From NCBI GenBank assembly GCA_963698495.1, contig CAVORB010000013.1:1-64000 (forward strand): DNA of 64,000 nucleotides, in the 5' to 3' direction. This document shows positions 10,624 through 19,505 of the stretch, one piece after another. Under the pieces are notes generated by a model. The model saw nothing but the letters and a program-made list of their open reading frames with translations. It was not told where the DNA came from and searched no databases. Origin of the DNA: CAVORB01 sp963698495 (GTDB lineage Bacteria > Pseudomonadota > Gammaproteobacteria > Chromatiales > Chromatiaceae). How positions within the stretch are numbered: the stretch's first letter is position 1; every line of letters begins with the position of its first letter. The translations under genes were made by a program, and so were the position numbers.

Positions 10624-10642
10624 CGCGAAAAGGACTTTCGCG
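10624..10642. other. Stem-loop between the hemerythrin-like gene and hemH
   Basis: Perfect 7-bp inverted repeat CGCGAAA/TTTCGCG with a 5-base loop, 23 nt upstream of the hemH start in the 84-base gap after the hemerythrin-like gene. There is no T-tract of note, so it is a weak terminator candidate; an mRNA structure affecting hemH translation is equally possible. Confidence 0.3.
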
Positions 10643-10685
10643 CGGCCGGGGACGGGCGCTGGAGCCGGGATTGGCCCCGGTCAGC

Positions 10686-11237
10686 TCAAGGCGCGGTCTG
10701 GTCCATTAGGTGCTGATAAAGGGCCTTGAAGCGCCCCGGGTCGCGGTCACCGAACACGGGGTCGGTCACCTTCGAGATCTGCTGCTCGATCTCCTCCCAG
10801 TCCCGCTCCGTCAGCAGCTCCCGCGCCAGCGGGAAGGCCTCCCGCTCTTCCAGGTCGAGGTGCTTGCGCAGTGTCTGCACCAGCTCACGCCCATGGGCCT
10901 CGACCTGGTCGCGCCGCAGCACCTCCTCGTGCACGATCCCCTCGAGGGACTCACGGAACTGCTTGTTGATCTCCCCCAGCACCTCATGCTGCTTGCCGAG
11001 CACGTCCAGCACGCTCCTGTGCTGGTTGCCATGGGCGCGCATGCGATCGAAGATCAGATCCTCGCTGGGATGGTGCACCTGGTCGGCGTACTTCTCCATG
11101 TATTCGAGCATCTCGCACATCAGCTCGTAATCCGGCTCAGTTCCCTCGTGAAACATGTCCAACAGCTTGTCCAGCAGATCGAGGAGACGGGCCAAATGCC
11201 GGTGGTCCTCGTGAAGACGCTCAAGTAGCTGACTCAT
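10686..11237 (-). CDS. Hemerythrin HHE-domain protein
   Basis: 183 residues, all-alpha, with the His/Glu pattern of the hemerythrin HHE cation-binding family: LHEDHRHL near the start, VHHPSEDLIFDRM, HGNQH and HLDLEEREAFP. Such proteins bind a di-iron centre and are linked to O2/NO sensing or iron handling; the specific role here is unknown. I chose the ATG at 11237 (MSQLLE) because AGGAGG lies 5 nt upstream, in preference to the longer open frame from 11435. It is on the same strand as hemH, 84 nt ahead, so an iron-related pairing is possible. No signal peptide. Confidence 0.85.
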   Translation of the reverse strand: MSQLLERLHEDHRHLARLLDLLDKLLDMFHEGTEPDYELMCEMLEYMEKYADQVHHPSEDLIFDRMRAHGNQHRSVLDVLGKQHEVLGEINKQFRESLEGIVHEEVLRRDQVEAHGRELVQTLRKHLDLEEREAFPLARELLTERDWEEIEQQISKVTDPVFGDRDPGRFKALYQHLMDQTAP

Positions 11238-11437
11238 AGGCCTCCTCGCAAATTGTGGAATGGGGCCGCCGGCACTGCCAACGGCAGTGCTCGGTCGCGA
11301 CTTCACCCGAGCTTCTAAGTATGACACCAGACCGAGCGAATCCAAGAGTGCTGTGGCGTGACCCAGCGGACCAGCAGCTCTTTGGCGGGGCGCCGAGCGA
11401 GCCCCGGAGCCGGCTGGACGTACGCAGGGAGACAACC

Positions 11438-13169
11438 CTATGACCGGTTGCGGCCGCCGCGCGCGCCTCGCCGCAACGAGCAGAGCCAGCGCCAGACCGC
11501 GCCTTCCGGGCGGCTGCCGCCCGTCAGGCTGTAGCTCAGGGCGTGAATATTCTGCAGCGTCCAGCGCATCCGCGAACGGGCGCAGACGCGCCCGCAGAAC
11601 AGCACGCGGTCTCCCTGTCGCAGCCGGAGCTCGTCGCTCGGCAAGAGCTCGCGCTGGCTGTTGTGCAGCAACAGAAGCGCGATGGCGGGGAGACGGCGCT
11701 CCCGGTCGCGCGGGTCCCGCAGCAGATCTCCCAGGGACACGACGCCTCCCCTTTCGGTGGCTTCACACACGGCGTGGGCCTGGGCGTCGTCCACCTGGAC
11801 CTCCCAGACGTGGGGCACCTGCTCGTGCACGAGGGCGGCGATGCGGCTCACCAGCTCGCAGGCCCACGCGTCTTCCTGATGCAGGGCATAGCTCTCGAAC
11901 TCGGTCAGGAGGGGCGTCGCCAGCAGGACCCGGATGCGGTTGGCGACGATGGAGCTGGGGTGCATCACGACATGCGCATCGACGACGTCAAACAGCTCCT
12001 GGTTTTCCAGATGATTCTGGCGCGCGACCACGAACAGATCCGGGTTCAGCTCCCGCGCGGTCATGATGATGGAGAGGTTATTGGCATCGTCGTCGGTGCC
12101 CGCCACCAGGCCGACCGCGCGATCGATTTGCGCCTGTTCCAGGGTTTCCGCCTCGGTGCCGCGCCCCACCACGCAGCCTTCCTCGGGGGTGCCGGTCCGG
12201 TCGGGGGCCGCCTCCACCACGACCAGATCCAGCCCCTCCTGCCGCCGCAGGTGCTTGTACACGGCCTTGCCGAAACGCCCGTAACCGCACAGTATCCAAA
12301 GCCCGCTGGCGGGCGGATAGATGGGGTCCTTAAGGCGATCGCCGCTCAGCCCGGTCAGCCACTCGTGCATCAGGGTCAGGCATGGCGCCTGGATTGCGGT
12401 CAACAGGTAGAGGGCGAAGGTGTCGAAGGGGTCGTAGATGTGGTCGGTCCCGAACGAGGCCATATTGGCCTCGATATCGTGCGAGTCGGCGCGGCAGATC
12501 ACCCGGATCTCAGGGTGCATCAGCTTGGAGGCGATGGCGATCTTGAGGTTGGTCTCGTTGACGTTGGTCAGCGCCACCACGCCGGCGCAGAGCGGAATGC
12601 TTGAGCCCGGCCTCGACCAGGTGCTCGGGGCGCCGGGCGTCCGCACAGAGTGCCGGTACGTACTCGCGCAGGTTCTCGAGCTTGAGCAGATTGATCCGGT
12701 CCTGGTTGATGTCGATGGTCACCGCGTGCTGGTTGCGGTCGGTCAGCGCGCGCACCAGGGCGCCGCCGGTCTCGCCATAGCCGCACACCAGATAGAAGGG
12801 CTCGCGCCGATGGCGCACGCGGCGCGCGAAGCGCAGCTCCGTCATGGCGCGCTGGAAGGTCTTGTCCTGGAGCAGCGCGATGAGGGTGCCCAGCGAGTAG
12901 AACCAGACCACGACCGTGGCATAGATGGAGAAGATCACCCATGCCCGCTGGGCGTCGGTGAACTCGTAGGGGATCTCGCCGAAGCCGATGGTGGTCGCCG
13001 TGTAGCTCACCACGTAGAAAGCGTGGAAGAAATCCATGGTCCAGGGATTGCCGTCCGCGTCCTGCCCCGGGATCAGCACCAGCCCCAGGACCGCCACCGT
13101 GTAGGTGGCGATCAGCGCCAGCAGGGGCGCGCGCATGCGCCGGAAAATCAGGAAGATGACGTGTTCCAT
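11438..13169 (-). CDS. Potassium channel protein with two RCK (TrkA-N) domains, one frameshift
   Basis: Two-TM potassium channel fused to two NAD-binding RCK domains. TM1 lies around LALIATYTVAVLGLVLIP, the pore helix and filter read SYTATTIGFGEIP (near residue 60), and TM2 is WVIFSIYATVVVWFY. RCK1 has YLVCGYGETGGALVRAL and RCK2 has LWILCGYGRFGKAVYKHL. A C-terminal TrkA-C-like segment ends in LRLRQGDRVLFCGR. The frame shifts once near 12600, where EAGLKHSA should run on into AGVVALTNVNETNLKIA; the halves join to about 577 residues. The filter is TIGFGE instead of TVGYGD, and the Tyr-to-Phe change is tolerated in known channels. It lies 72 nt after the DUF6394 gene, probably as an operon. Confidence 0.88.
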
Positions 13170-13241
13170 CGGGGCAGATCGGTGTTCCGCGGCGGCTGGC
13201 GCTTCAGACGGACAGGGAGCCGTGGCTTGCCGGGGCTCGGC

Positions 13242-13625
13242 TTATCGCCTGAGCATCACCGTCTCGATCACCAGCAGGACCACCGAAACCACGTTCGCGA
13301 TCATGGCGCCGCCGGTCAAGGACACGATACTGGCGGTAATGGCCGGGGTGAGACCCGTGCCGCTGACGTGGACGGCCGCGCCCCAGACCAGCACCGCGGC
13401 GATGAGCTGCAGCATGGCCACCAGGCTGGTGGCCAGGAGCACCGCCCCCATCTGCGTGCGGTCCCCGAACTTGAGCACGGTGGCGATGAGGTTGACCACC
13501 ACCACGGCGAACAGCTCCCACTCGTTGTGGTGGTCAGGATTGTCGAGCTCGCCGACGAAGAACCCGAAATTGAGGGTCAGGGCGAGAACGATGAAAAAAC
13601 CGAAGACGACCTTCTCAGGATTCAT
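13242..13625 (-). CDS. DUF6394-type small membrane protein
   Basis: 127 residues with about four hydrophobic segments: VVFGFFIVLALTLNFGFFVG, LFAVVVVNLIATVLKFG, LATSLVAMLQLIAAVLVWG and ANVVSVVLLVIETV. The motif ELDNPDHHNEWELFAVV between the first two is distinctive and matches my memory of the DUF6394 family. No enzyme motif is visible. It lies directly upstream of the potassium channel on the same strand, which suggests an accessory or regulatory subunit (inference). Family name from memory, function unknown. Confidence 0.7.
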   Translation of the reverse strand: MNPEKVVFGFFIVLALTLNFGFFVGELDNPDHHNEWELFAVVVVNLIATVLKFGDRTQMGAVLLATSLVAMLQLIAAVLVWGAAVHVSGTGLTPAITASIVSLTGGAMIANVVSVVLLVIETVMLRR

Positions 13626-13726
13626 TGCGGTTGCTCCCCATGGCCGTGAGTGTCGATCTTGTCTTGCTTTCCGCCCGGTTCCGATGCCACGGAGCGCCGC
13701 CCTGCGGCTCGGCGCGCGGGCCCCGC

Positions 13727-15286
13727 TCAGGCCTCTGCCAACGGGCGCTCCTGCAACGCGCGATGCACCCGCACATTGACCATGCGCAGGGTTGCGTTGA
13801 TGGCGGCGAAAACCTGATTGTAATGCACGCCGCGGGTGCGCACCTCACCCCCCGGCTCCGCCTCCCAGGTGATGATGCATTCGGTCAGGGCGTCGGTGCG
13901 CCCGCCCTTCGGGATGCGGACCTCATAGTCGAGCAGGGACGGCAGGCTGATGCCCTGACGCTTGAGGACCTTGGAGAGGGCGTTCATGAAGGCGTCGAAG
14001 CCGCCATTTCCGCCGCCCGCGGCGGTGTAGACCTCATCGCGCACCCGGATGCGGATGCTCGCCGTGGACTCCAGGTCCATGGCGCTGTGGAAGCTGCAGG
14101 CGAGGAGCTCGACGTGATTGTAGTCCTCGCTCTCCAGCACCTCGGCGATGATGAAGGGCAGGTCGTCGGTGGTGATGACCTTCTTGGAGTCCCCCAGCTC
14201 CACGATCCTTTGCAAGACCTTGCTCTGGTTCTCCGCCGAGAGGCTGATATCCAGGCGTTCCAGGTTCTTCGCCAGCGACGCCTTGCCGGCGAGCTTGCCA
14301 AGGGCGTACTTGCGCCTGCGCGCGAAGCGCTCGGGGCTGAGCCGCGTGTGGTAGAGGCTGCCCTTCTTGTCCCCATCGGCGTGGATGCCGGCGGTCTGGG
14401 TGAAGACGTCCTCGCCGACGATGGGCGCGTTGTCGGCAATGCGCTTGCCGGAGAAATACTCGACCAGCTCGCTCACCCGCGCGAGGTGGCTCTCGTCGAT
14501 GCCCAGATCCATGTCGAGCTGATCGCGCAGGTTGACCGCCACCTCCGCCAGGGACGCGTTCCCCGCCCGTTCCCCGAGACAGTTGACCGTACAGTGAACC
14601 GCCGCCGCCCCGGCTTGGGCTGCCGCCAGCACGTTCGCGGTGGCAAGCCCGTAGTCGTTGTGCGGGTGGAAGTCGAACTTGAGCTGCGGGAAACGCAGGA
14701 TCATGTCCGTCACGGCGGTGAAGACCCGCTCGGGGGTCATGACCCCCAGGGTGTCGGGGAGCATGAAGTGGCGAATGCCTTCCTCCGACAACCGATCCAC
14801 CATGCGATAGACGTAGTCCCGGTTGTCCCGGTAGCCGTTGGACCAGTCCTCCAGGTAGAGATTGACGCCGACGCCCTTGTCGTGGGCGATCGCTATGTTC
14901 TCACGCACGTCGGCCAGATGCTCATCCAGGCTCTTGCCGAGCTGGCGGCGGCAGTGATTCTCGCTGCCCTTGGCGAGGAGATTGATGACCCGCCCCCCGG
15001 CCGTGCGAATCCAGTCGACGCTCTTGCCGTGGTCGACGAAGCCCAGGACCTCCACCCGACCGTCGAGGCCCTCGCCCTTGGCCCAGTCGATGATGCTGGA
15101 CACCGCGGCAAGCTCCCCCGTGGACACGCGCGCCGAGGCCACCTCGATGCGGTCGACCTTCACCAGCTCGAGCAGGACCTTGGCGATGTTGGTCTTTTCC
15201 TCCGGCGAGAAGGAGACGCCCTGGGTCTGCTCTCCGTCGCGCAGGGTCGTGTCCATGATCTGGACCGCGGGTACGGGCTTGCTCAT
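13727..15286 (-). CDS. 2-isopropylmalate/(R)-citramalate synthase family protein
   Basis: 519 residues, DRE-TIM metallolyase fold with C-terminal regulatory (LeuA dimer) domain. MDTTLRDGEQTQGVSFS carries the catalytic DRDGEQ-type motif, FHPHNDYGLATAN the metal-binding HxH, and NCLGERAGNASL the conserved glycine-rich element. The C-terminal about 120 residues are the allosteric-domain type. It condenses acetyl-CoA with a 2-oxoacid, either 2-oxoisovalerate (leucine) or pyruvate (isoleucine via citramalate); the sequence does not settle which. The start at ATG 15286 is 10 nt after the thrC stop, so the two are co-transcribed. That pairing with threonine synthase hints at isoleucine supply. ATG 15346 is an in-frame alternative start overlapping thrC. 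Confidence 0.85.
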   Translation of the reverse strand: MSKPVPAVQIMDTTLRDGEQTQGVSFSPEEKTNIAKVLLELVKVDRIEVASARVSTGELAAVSSIIDWAKGEGLDGRVEVLGFVDHGKSVDWIRTAGGRVINLLAKGSENHCRRQLGKSLDEHLADVRENIAIAHDKGVGVNLYLEDWSNGYRDNRDYVYRMVDRLSEEGIRHFMLPDTLGVMTPERVFTAVTDMILRFPQLKFDFHPHNDYGLATANVLAAAQAGAAAVHCTVNCLGERAGNASLAEVAVNLRDQLDMDLGIDESHLARVSELVEYFSGKRIADNAPIVGEDVFTQTAGIHADGDKKGSLYHTRLSPERFARRRKYALGKLAGKASLAKNLERLDISLSAENQSKVLQRIVELGDSKKVITTDDLPFIIAEVLESEDYNHVELLACSFHSAMDLESTASIRIRVRDEVYTAAGGGNGGFDAFMNALSKVLKRQGISLPSLLDYEVRIPKGGRTDALTECIITWEAEPGGEVRTRGVHYNQVFAAINATLRMVNVRVHRALQERPLAEA

Positions 15287-15296
15287 GGCGCCGTGC

Positions 15297-16688
15297 TCAG
15301 TCCGCGACCGCGGCAAGGGTGTCGCGAATGTGGGCGCGAATCGCATCCTCGCTGGCGTCGAGCAGGGCGCAGCGGGTCTCCTTGTCCATCAGTCCCTGCA
15401 GCGACGGCGGCGGCTCCGCCTCCCGGCCGATCGCCTCCCGTACGGCCTCGTTGAACTTGGCGGGGTGGGCGGTGGCGAGGCAGACCACGTCGCCGCGCCC
15501 GCGGGCGACCCGCACCCCGATGGCGGTGTGCGGGTCCAGGATGTAACCCGCCGCCCCGTAGGTCTCGCGGATCTGCTCCAGGGTCTCGGCGTCGCTCGCG
15601 GCGGCGGCGTCGAAGTCCCTCGACACCGCGACACGCTGCGCCTCGCTGACCGTCATGCGCCCGGTCCGCCCCATCTCATCGAGCAGCGCGCGCACGGCGG
15701 CAGGGTCTTCTCCCACAAGGTAGTAGAGGTAGCGCTCGAAATTGGAGGCGATCTGGATGTCCATCGCCGGACTCAGCGTGGGGTGCACCTCGCCCGCCTG
15801 GTAGACGCCGGTATTGACGAAGCGGCTCAGGATGTCGTTGCGGTTGGTGGCGATGATGAGGCGATCCACCGGCAACCCCATGCGCTTGGCCATGTAACCG
15901 GCGAACACGTCGCCGAAGTTGCCGGTGGGGACCGCGAAGCTGACCTTGCGGGCTACATCACCTCCGGACATCCGGCTCCAGGCGTAGAAGTAGTAGACCA
16001 TCTGCGCCAGGATGCGGGCCCAGTTGATGGAGTTGACGGCACCAAGACGGTACTCGGTTTTGAATTCGAGGTCGTTGAACAGCTGCTTGACGATGCGCTG
16101 ACCGTCGTCGAAGGTGCCGCGAATGGCAATGTTGTGCACGTTCGCGTCCAGCACCGTGGTCATCTGCCGCTCCTGGATCGGAGAGACGCGGCCCTGGGGA
16201 TGGAGAATGAAGATGTGGATGCGCGCCTTGCCCCGTACCCCCGCGATGGCGGCCGAGCCCGTGTCCCCCGAGGTCGCCCCGAGAATGTTCAGCCCGCCGC
16301 CGTCGCGCTCCAGCAGGTACTCGAACACGTTGCCCAGAAACTGCAGGGCGACATCCTTGAAGGCCGCCGTCGGACCGTGGAAGAGCTCGAGGATGGGCTG
16401 CGCGCCGACCCGCACCACCGGCGTGACCTCGGGGTGGGAGAAGGTCGCGTAGGAGCGCTCGACCAGATCGGCGAGATCGTCGCGGGGCATGGCATCCGCC
16501 GCGAAGGGGGCCATGATCTCGACGGCGAGGTCCTGGAAAGTCAGTCCCGCCAGAGCGCCGAGGCGCGCATCGTCTAGAGTCGGGACCGATTCCGGCAGCA
16601 ACAGGCCGCCGTCGGTGCCCAAGCCCATCATCACGGCTTGCGCGAATCCGACGGGCTCGACCCCGCCGCGGGTGCTGATGTATCTCAT
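15297..16688 (-). CDS. thrC: Threonine synthase
   Basis: Converts O-phosphohomoserine to threonine with PLP. 463 residues from ATG 16688 (MRYISTRGG, the standard N-terminus of this class). LELFHGPTAAFKDVALQFLGN contains the PLP-lysine (FKD), ILGATSGDTGSAA the phosphate-binding loop, and VPTGNFGDVFAGYMAKRMG the ligand-binding loop. The longer open frame to 16937 lacks homology at its start. It leads a two-gene operon with the LeuA/CimA-type synthase and is divergent from the symporter operon. Confidence 0.96.
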   Translation of the reverse strand: MRYISTRGGVEPVGFAQAVMMGLGTDGGLLLPESVPTLDDARLGALAGLTFQDLAVEIMAPFAADAMPRDDLADLVERSYATFSHPEVTPVVRVGAQPILELFHGPTAAFKDVALQFLGNVFEYLLERDGGGLNILGATSGDTGSAAIAGVRGKARIHIFILHPQGRVSPIQERQMTTVLDANVHNIAIRGTFDDGQRIVKQLFNDLEFKTEYRLGAVNSINWARILAQMVYYFYAWSRMSGGDVARKVSFAVPTGNFGDVFAGYMAKRMGLPVDRLIIATNRNDILSRFVNTGVYQAGEVHPTLSPAMDIQIASNFERYLYYLVGEDPAAVRALLDEMGRTGRMTVSEAQRVAVSRDFDAAAASDAETLEQIRETYGAAGYILDPHTAIGVRVARGRGDVVCLATAHPAKFNEAVREAIGREAEPPPSLQGLMDKETRCALLDASEDAIRAHIRDTLAAVAD

Positions 16689-17062
16689 GCGCTTCTCAAG
16701 AATCAGGGGAGTCGGGGCCGAATGCACAACGGGTCCGGCGGCGACCGGCGGATGGAAAACCTCTGAATTCTCACCGATGGGGCGCTTTCCTGGCAAACAT
16801 CCGGTCGCCGATGTCGAAACTTGAACGTAATCTATAATTGCGGCCAGGCGTTGACACGCCGCAAGACCGCCAACAAAATGGCCGGCACCCGTCGGAACGG
16901 GCAGAATCCGGCGGCCTAAAGAACGACAAGCATCCACCAGGAGGTCATTCTGCCAAACCCCAGGCCGGACATGCTGCGACGCGGCGAGGTATTCGACCGC
17001 CGCTTAAGTCACTCCGGCTCCACAAGAACGTACCCCTAACCACAAAGGGAGTGACATCGAAA
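16689..17062. other. Divergent intergenic region between thrC and the symporter operon
   Basis: 374 bases with no supported gene. It holds a candidate sigma-70 promoter for the symporter genes (16851-16879) and a TATAAT hexamer at 16833-16838 without a matching -35. An AGGAGG at about 16940 is followed only by a short CTG-initiated frame (about 29 codons, ending near 17039) that I do not call. No riboswitch fold or threonine-rich leader peptide was recognised upstream of thrC. Confidence 0.5.
16851..16879 (+). promoter_or_regulatory. Candidate sigma-70 promoter for the DUF4212/symporter operon
   Basis: Perfect -35 TTGACA at 16851-16856, 17-base spacer, then CAAAAT (4 of 6 matches to TATAAT) at 16874-16879. 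It would give a leader of about 175 bases before the DUF4212 start at 17063. Seen by inspection only. Confidence 0.4.
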
Positions 17063-17320
17063 ATGACACCCGAGAATCGCGCTGCATACTGGAAGGCGAA
17101 CTTGCGTCTTCTGATCACGCTGCTCGTCATATGGTTCCTCGTCTCCTACGGCGCCGGCATCCTGTTCTCCGGCCCGCTGAACGCCATTAGCCTCGGCGGT
17201 TACAAGCTTGGCTTCTGGTTTGCCCAGCAGGGTTCCATGTACATCTTCCTCGTGCTGATCTTCGTTTATGCCTTGCGCATGAATCAGCTCGACAAGAAGT
17301 TCGGCGTCCAAGAAGACTAA
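17063..17320 (+). CDS. DUF4212 protein, small subunit of a sodium:solute symporter
   Basis: 85 residues with two TM helices (LRLLITLLVIWFLVSYGAGIL and MYIFLVLIFVYALRMNQLD). The N-terminal AAYWKANLRL and internal GFWFAQQGSMYIF are typical of the small partner found beside VC_2705-type sodium/solute symporters. ATG at 17063 with AAAGGGAG about 11 nt upstream. It ends 19 nt before the large subunit, and the pair forms one operon closed by a terminator at 19163. The transported solute is not determined; relatives include acetate/short-chain acid carriers. Confidence 0.9.
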   Translation: MTPENRAAYWKANLRLLITLLVIWFLVSYGAGILFSGPLNAISLGGYKLGFWFAQQGSMYIFLVLIFVYALRMNQLDKKFGVQED

Positions 17321-17339
17321 GGCACGGGGGAAACCACCA

Positions 17340-19130
17340 GTGGATCTGCAAACGCTTACATTTATCGTCGTCGGCGCGACCTTCGCGCTCTATATCGGCA
17401 TCGCCATCTGGGCGCGCGCCGCCACCACCGGGGAGTTCTACGTCGCCGGCAAGGGCATTCACCCGGTAGCCAACGGCATGGCGACCGCCGCGGACTGGAT
17501 GTCCGCCGCCTCCTTCATCTCCATGGCCGGGCTCATCGCCTTCAAGGGCTTCGACGCCTCGGTCTACCTCATGGGATGGACCGGCGGTTACGTACTGCTG
17601 GCGCTGCTGCTGGCGCCGTACCTGCGCAAGTTCGGCAAGTTCACCGTGCCCGAGTTCATCGGTGACCGCTACTACTCCCAGACCGCCCGCATCGTCGCCG
17701 TCATCTGCCTGATCGTCGCCTCGATCACCTACGTTATCGGGCAGATGAAGGGCGTCGGCGTCGCCTTCTCGCGCTTCCTCGAGGTGGACTTCACCTGGGG
17801 CGTCATCATCGGCATGGCCATCGTGTTCATCTATGCGGTGCTGGGCGGCATGAAGGGCATCACCTACACCCAGATCGCCCAGTACTGCGTGCTGATCTTC
17901 GCCTACACGGTTCCGGCGGTCTTCATCTCTTTGAACCTCACGGGCACCCCGATCCCGCAGATCGGCCTCGGCAGCGAGTACGCGCCCGACGGTGTCGCGA
18001 GCGGCGCGTTTCTGCTCGACAAGTTGGACCAGGTGGTGACGGACCTGGGCTTCGCGTCCTATACGGCGCAGAAGGACTCGAACCTCAACATGTTCCTGCT
18101 CACACTGTCGCTGATGATCGGCACCGCGGGCCTCCCGCACGTCATCATCCGCTTCTTCACCGTGCCCAAGGTCAAGGACGCCCGCTTCTCCGCCGGCTGG
18201 GCCCTGGTCTTCATCGCCATCCTCTACACCACGGCACCGGCGGTCGGCGCCATGGCGCGCCTGAACCTGATGCAGACCATCCAGACCGGGCCGGTGGGCG
18301 AAGAGACGGCAAACGTCGAGATCGCCAAGGTGCCCGAGTGGATGAACCGCTGGGCGAAGACCGGACTCCTTGGCTGGGAGGACAAGAACGGCGACGGCCG
18401 CATCCAGTACTACGACGACAAGAACGCGGAGTTCGCCGCCAAGGCCGAGTCCTTTGGTTGGAAGGGCAACGAGATGACCAACGTCGACCGCGACATCATG
18501 GTGCTTGCCAACCCGGAGATCGCCAAGCTGCCGAACTGGATCATCGCCTTGGTGGCGGCGGGCGGTCTGGCCGCCGCGCTGTCAACCGCGGCAGGCCTGT
18601 TGCTGGCCATCTCCTCGTCCATCTCCCATGACCTGTTGAAGGGCGTCTTCATGCCCAACATCTCGGAGAAGGCGGAGCTCATGGCCGGACGAGTCGCCAT
18701 GGCGGGCGCCATCGTCGTCGCCGGCATCCTGGGCATCAACCCACCAGGATTCGCGGCCCAGGTGGTGGCACTGGCCTTCGGACTGGCGGCGTCGTCCATC
18801 TTCCCGGCCTTGATGATGGGCATCTTCGACAAGCGCGCCAACTCCACGGGCGCCATCCTCGGGATGCTCTCGGGTCTGACCTTCACCCTGGTCTACATCT
18901 TCTGGTTCAAGGGCTGGTTCTTCATCCCGGGCACCGAGATGGCCCCGAACACGCCGGATGCCTGGGTGCTTGGCATCTCCCCCGAGTCCATCGGCGCGGT
19001 CGGCGCTCTGGTGAACTTCGTGGTCGCCTACTTCGTGTCCCGCGCGACCGCGGCCCCGCCGGAGCACATCCAGCATCTGGTCGAGGACATCCGCGTGCCT
19101 AGGGGCGCCGGAGAGGCCACCGGGCACTAG
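17340..19130 (+). CDS. Sodium:solute symporter large subunit (VC_2705 subfamily, ActP-like)
   Basis: 596 residues, SSS family, about 13 TM helices. EFYVAGKGIHPVANGMATAADWMSAASF and the following FIGDRYY region are the SSS sodium/solute-binding signatures of the acetate-permease branch. GTG start at 17340, forced by spacing from the small subunit. A soluble loop near residues 330-395 contains DKNGDGRIQYYD (348-359), which fits the EF-hand calcium loop pattern (D-x-N-x-D-G-x-I-x-x-x-D). It works with the DUF4212 subunit just upstream. Acetate or another short-chain carboxylate is the likely substrate (inference). Confidence 0.93.
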   Translation: MDLQTLTFIVVGATFALYIGIAIWARAATTGEFYVAGKGIHPVANGMATAADWMSAASFISMAGLIAFKGFDASVYLMGWTGGYVLLALLLAPYLRKFGKFTVPEFIGDRYYSQTARIVAVICLIVASITYVIGQMKGVGVAFSRFLEVDFTWGVIIGMAIVFIYAVLGGMKGITYTQIAQYCVLIFAYTVPAVFISLNLTGTPIPQIGLGSEYAPDGVASGAFLLDKLDQVVTDLGFASYTAQKDSNLNMFLLTLSLMIGTAGLPHVIIRFFTVPKVKDARFSAGWALVFIAILYTTAPAVGAMARLNLMQTIQTGPVGEETANVEIAKVPEWMNRWAKTGLLGWEDKNGDGRIQYYDDKNAEFAAKAESFGWKGNEMTNVDRDIMVLANPEIAKLPNWIIALVAAGGLAAALSTAAGLLLAISSSISHDLLKGVFMPNISEKAELMAGRVAMAGAIVVAGILGINPPGFAAQVVALAFGLAASSIFPALMMGIFDKRANSTGAILGMLSGLTFTLVYIFWFKGWFFIPGTEMAPNTPDAWVLGISPESIGAVGALVNFVVAYFVSRATAAPPEHIQHLVEDIRVPRGAGEATGH

Positions 19131-19162
19131 TCCCGTACGGCGGCTGGACGCCGCTAAAGAAG

Positions 19163-19188
19163 GCCCCGCTTCGGCGGGGCTTTTTTTT
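19163..19188 (+). terminator. Rho-independent terminator after the symporter operon
   Basis: Perfect GCCCCGC/GCGGGGC stem with a TTCG tetraloop (19163-19180) followed by eight T (19181-19188), 32 bases after the symporter stop. Textbook intrinsic terminator on the plus strand. Confidence 0.95.
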
Positions 19189-19505
19189 GCCTTGGGATCG
19201 ACCTCTGCGCCGCGGCGTCAACGCCTCCCATCAGGACCGCGGCAGCCGCGTTGGAGGAGGGACTGCACCCGCGAGGCGAGGTGCAGAGCCAGCGGTCCGG
19301 AACCCCATGCAGAAGACGGCCGGGACGGCGGCGCGCGAGCCTTCGACCTGTGACCATCAGGGGGACGGCAGAGAGGCGAGGGAGAGCGCTGCGGGGCGAA
19401 GTCCGATGGCGACGGCCGACACGCCAGGTTCACGCCGCGAGGCGCATCGGGCCCGGCCTGCGAGCAACCCGAAACGGGCTGTTCGGCAACGCCGCTACGA
19501 AACGA
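19189..19505. other. Non-coding gap after the symporter terminator
   Basis: 317 GC-rich bases between the terminator and the 3' end of the convergent L,D-transpeptidase gene. Open frames run through it on both strands, but none shows protein-like composition, a ribosome binding site or a recognisable motif. No repeat or RNA feature was seen. Confidence 0.5.

Noticed and set aside
10624..10642. Intrinsic terminator before hemH
   Set aside because: Good hairpin but no following T-run; kept only as a stem-loop.
16940..17039. Leader-peptide-like frame after an AGGAGG upstream of the DUF4212 gene
   Set aside because: Needs a CTG start and has no regulatory codon run or attenuator structure.
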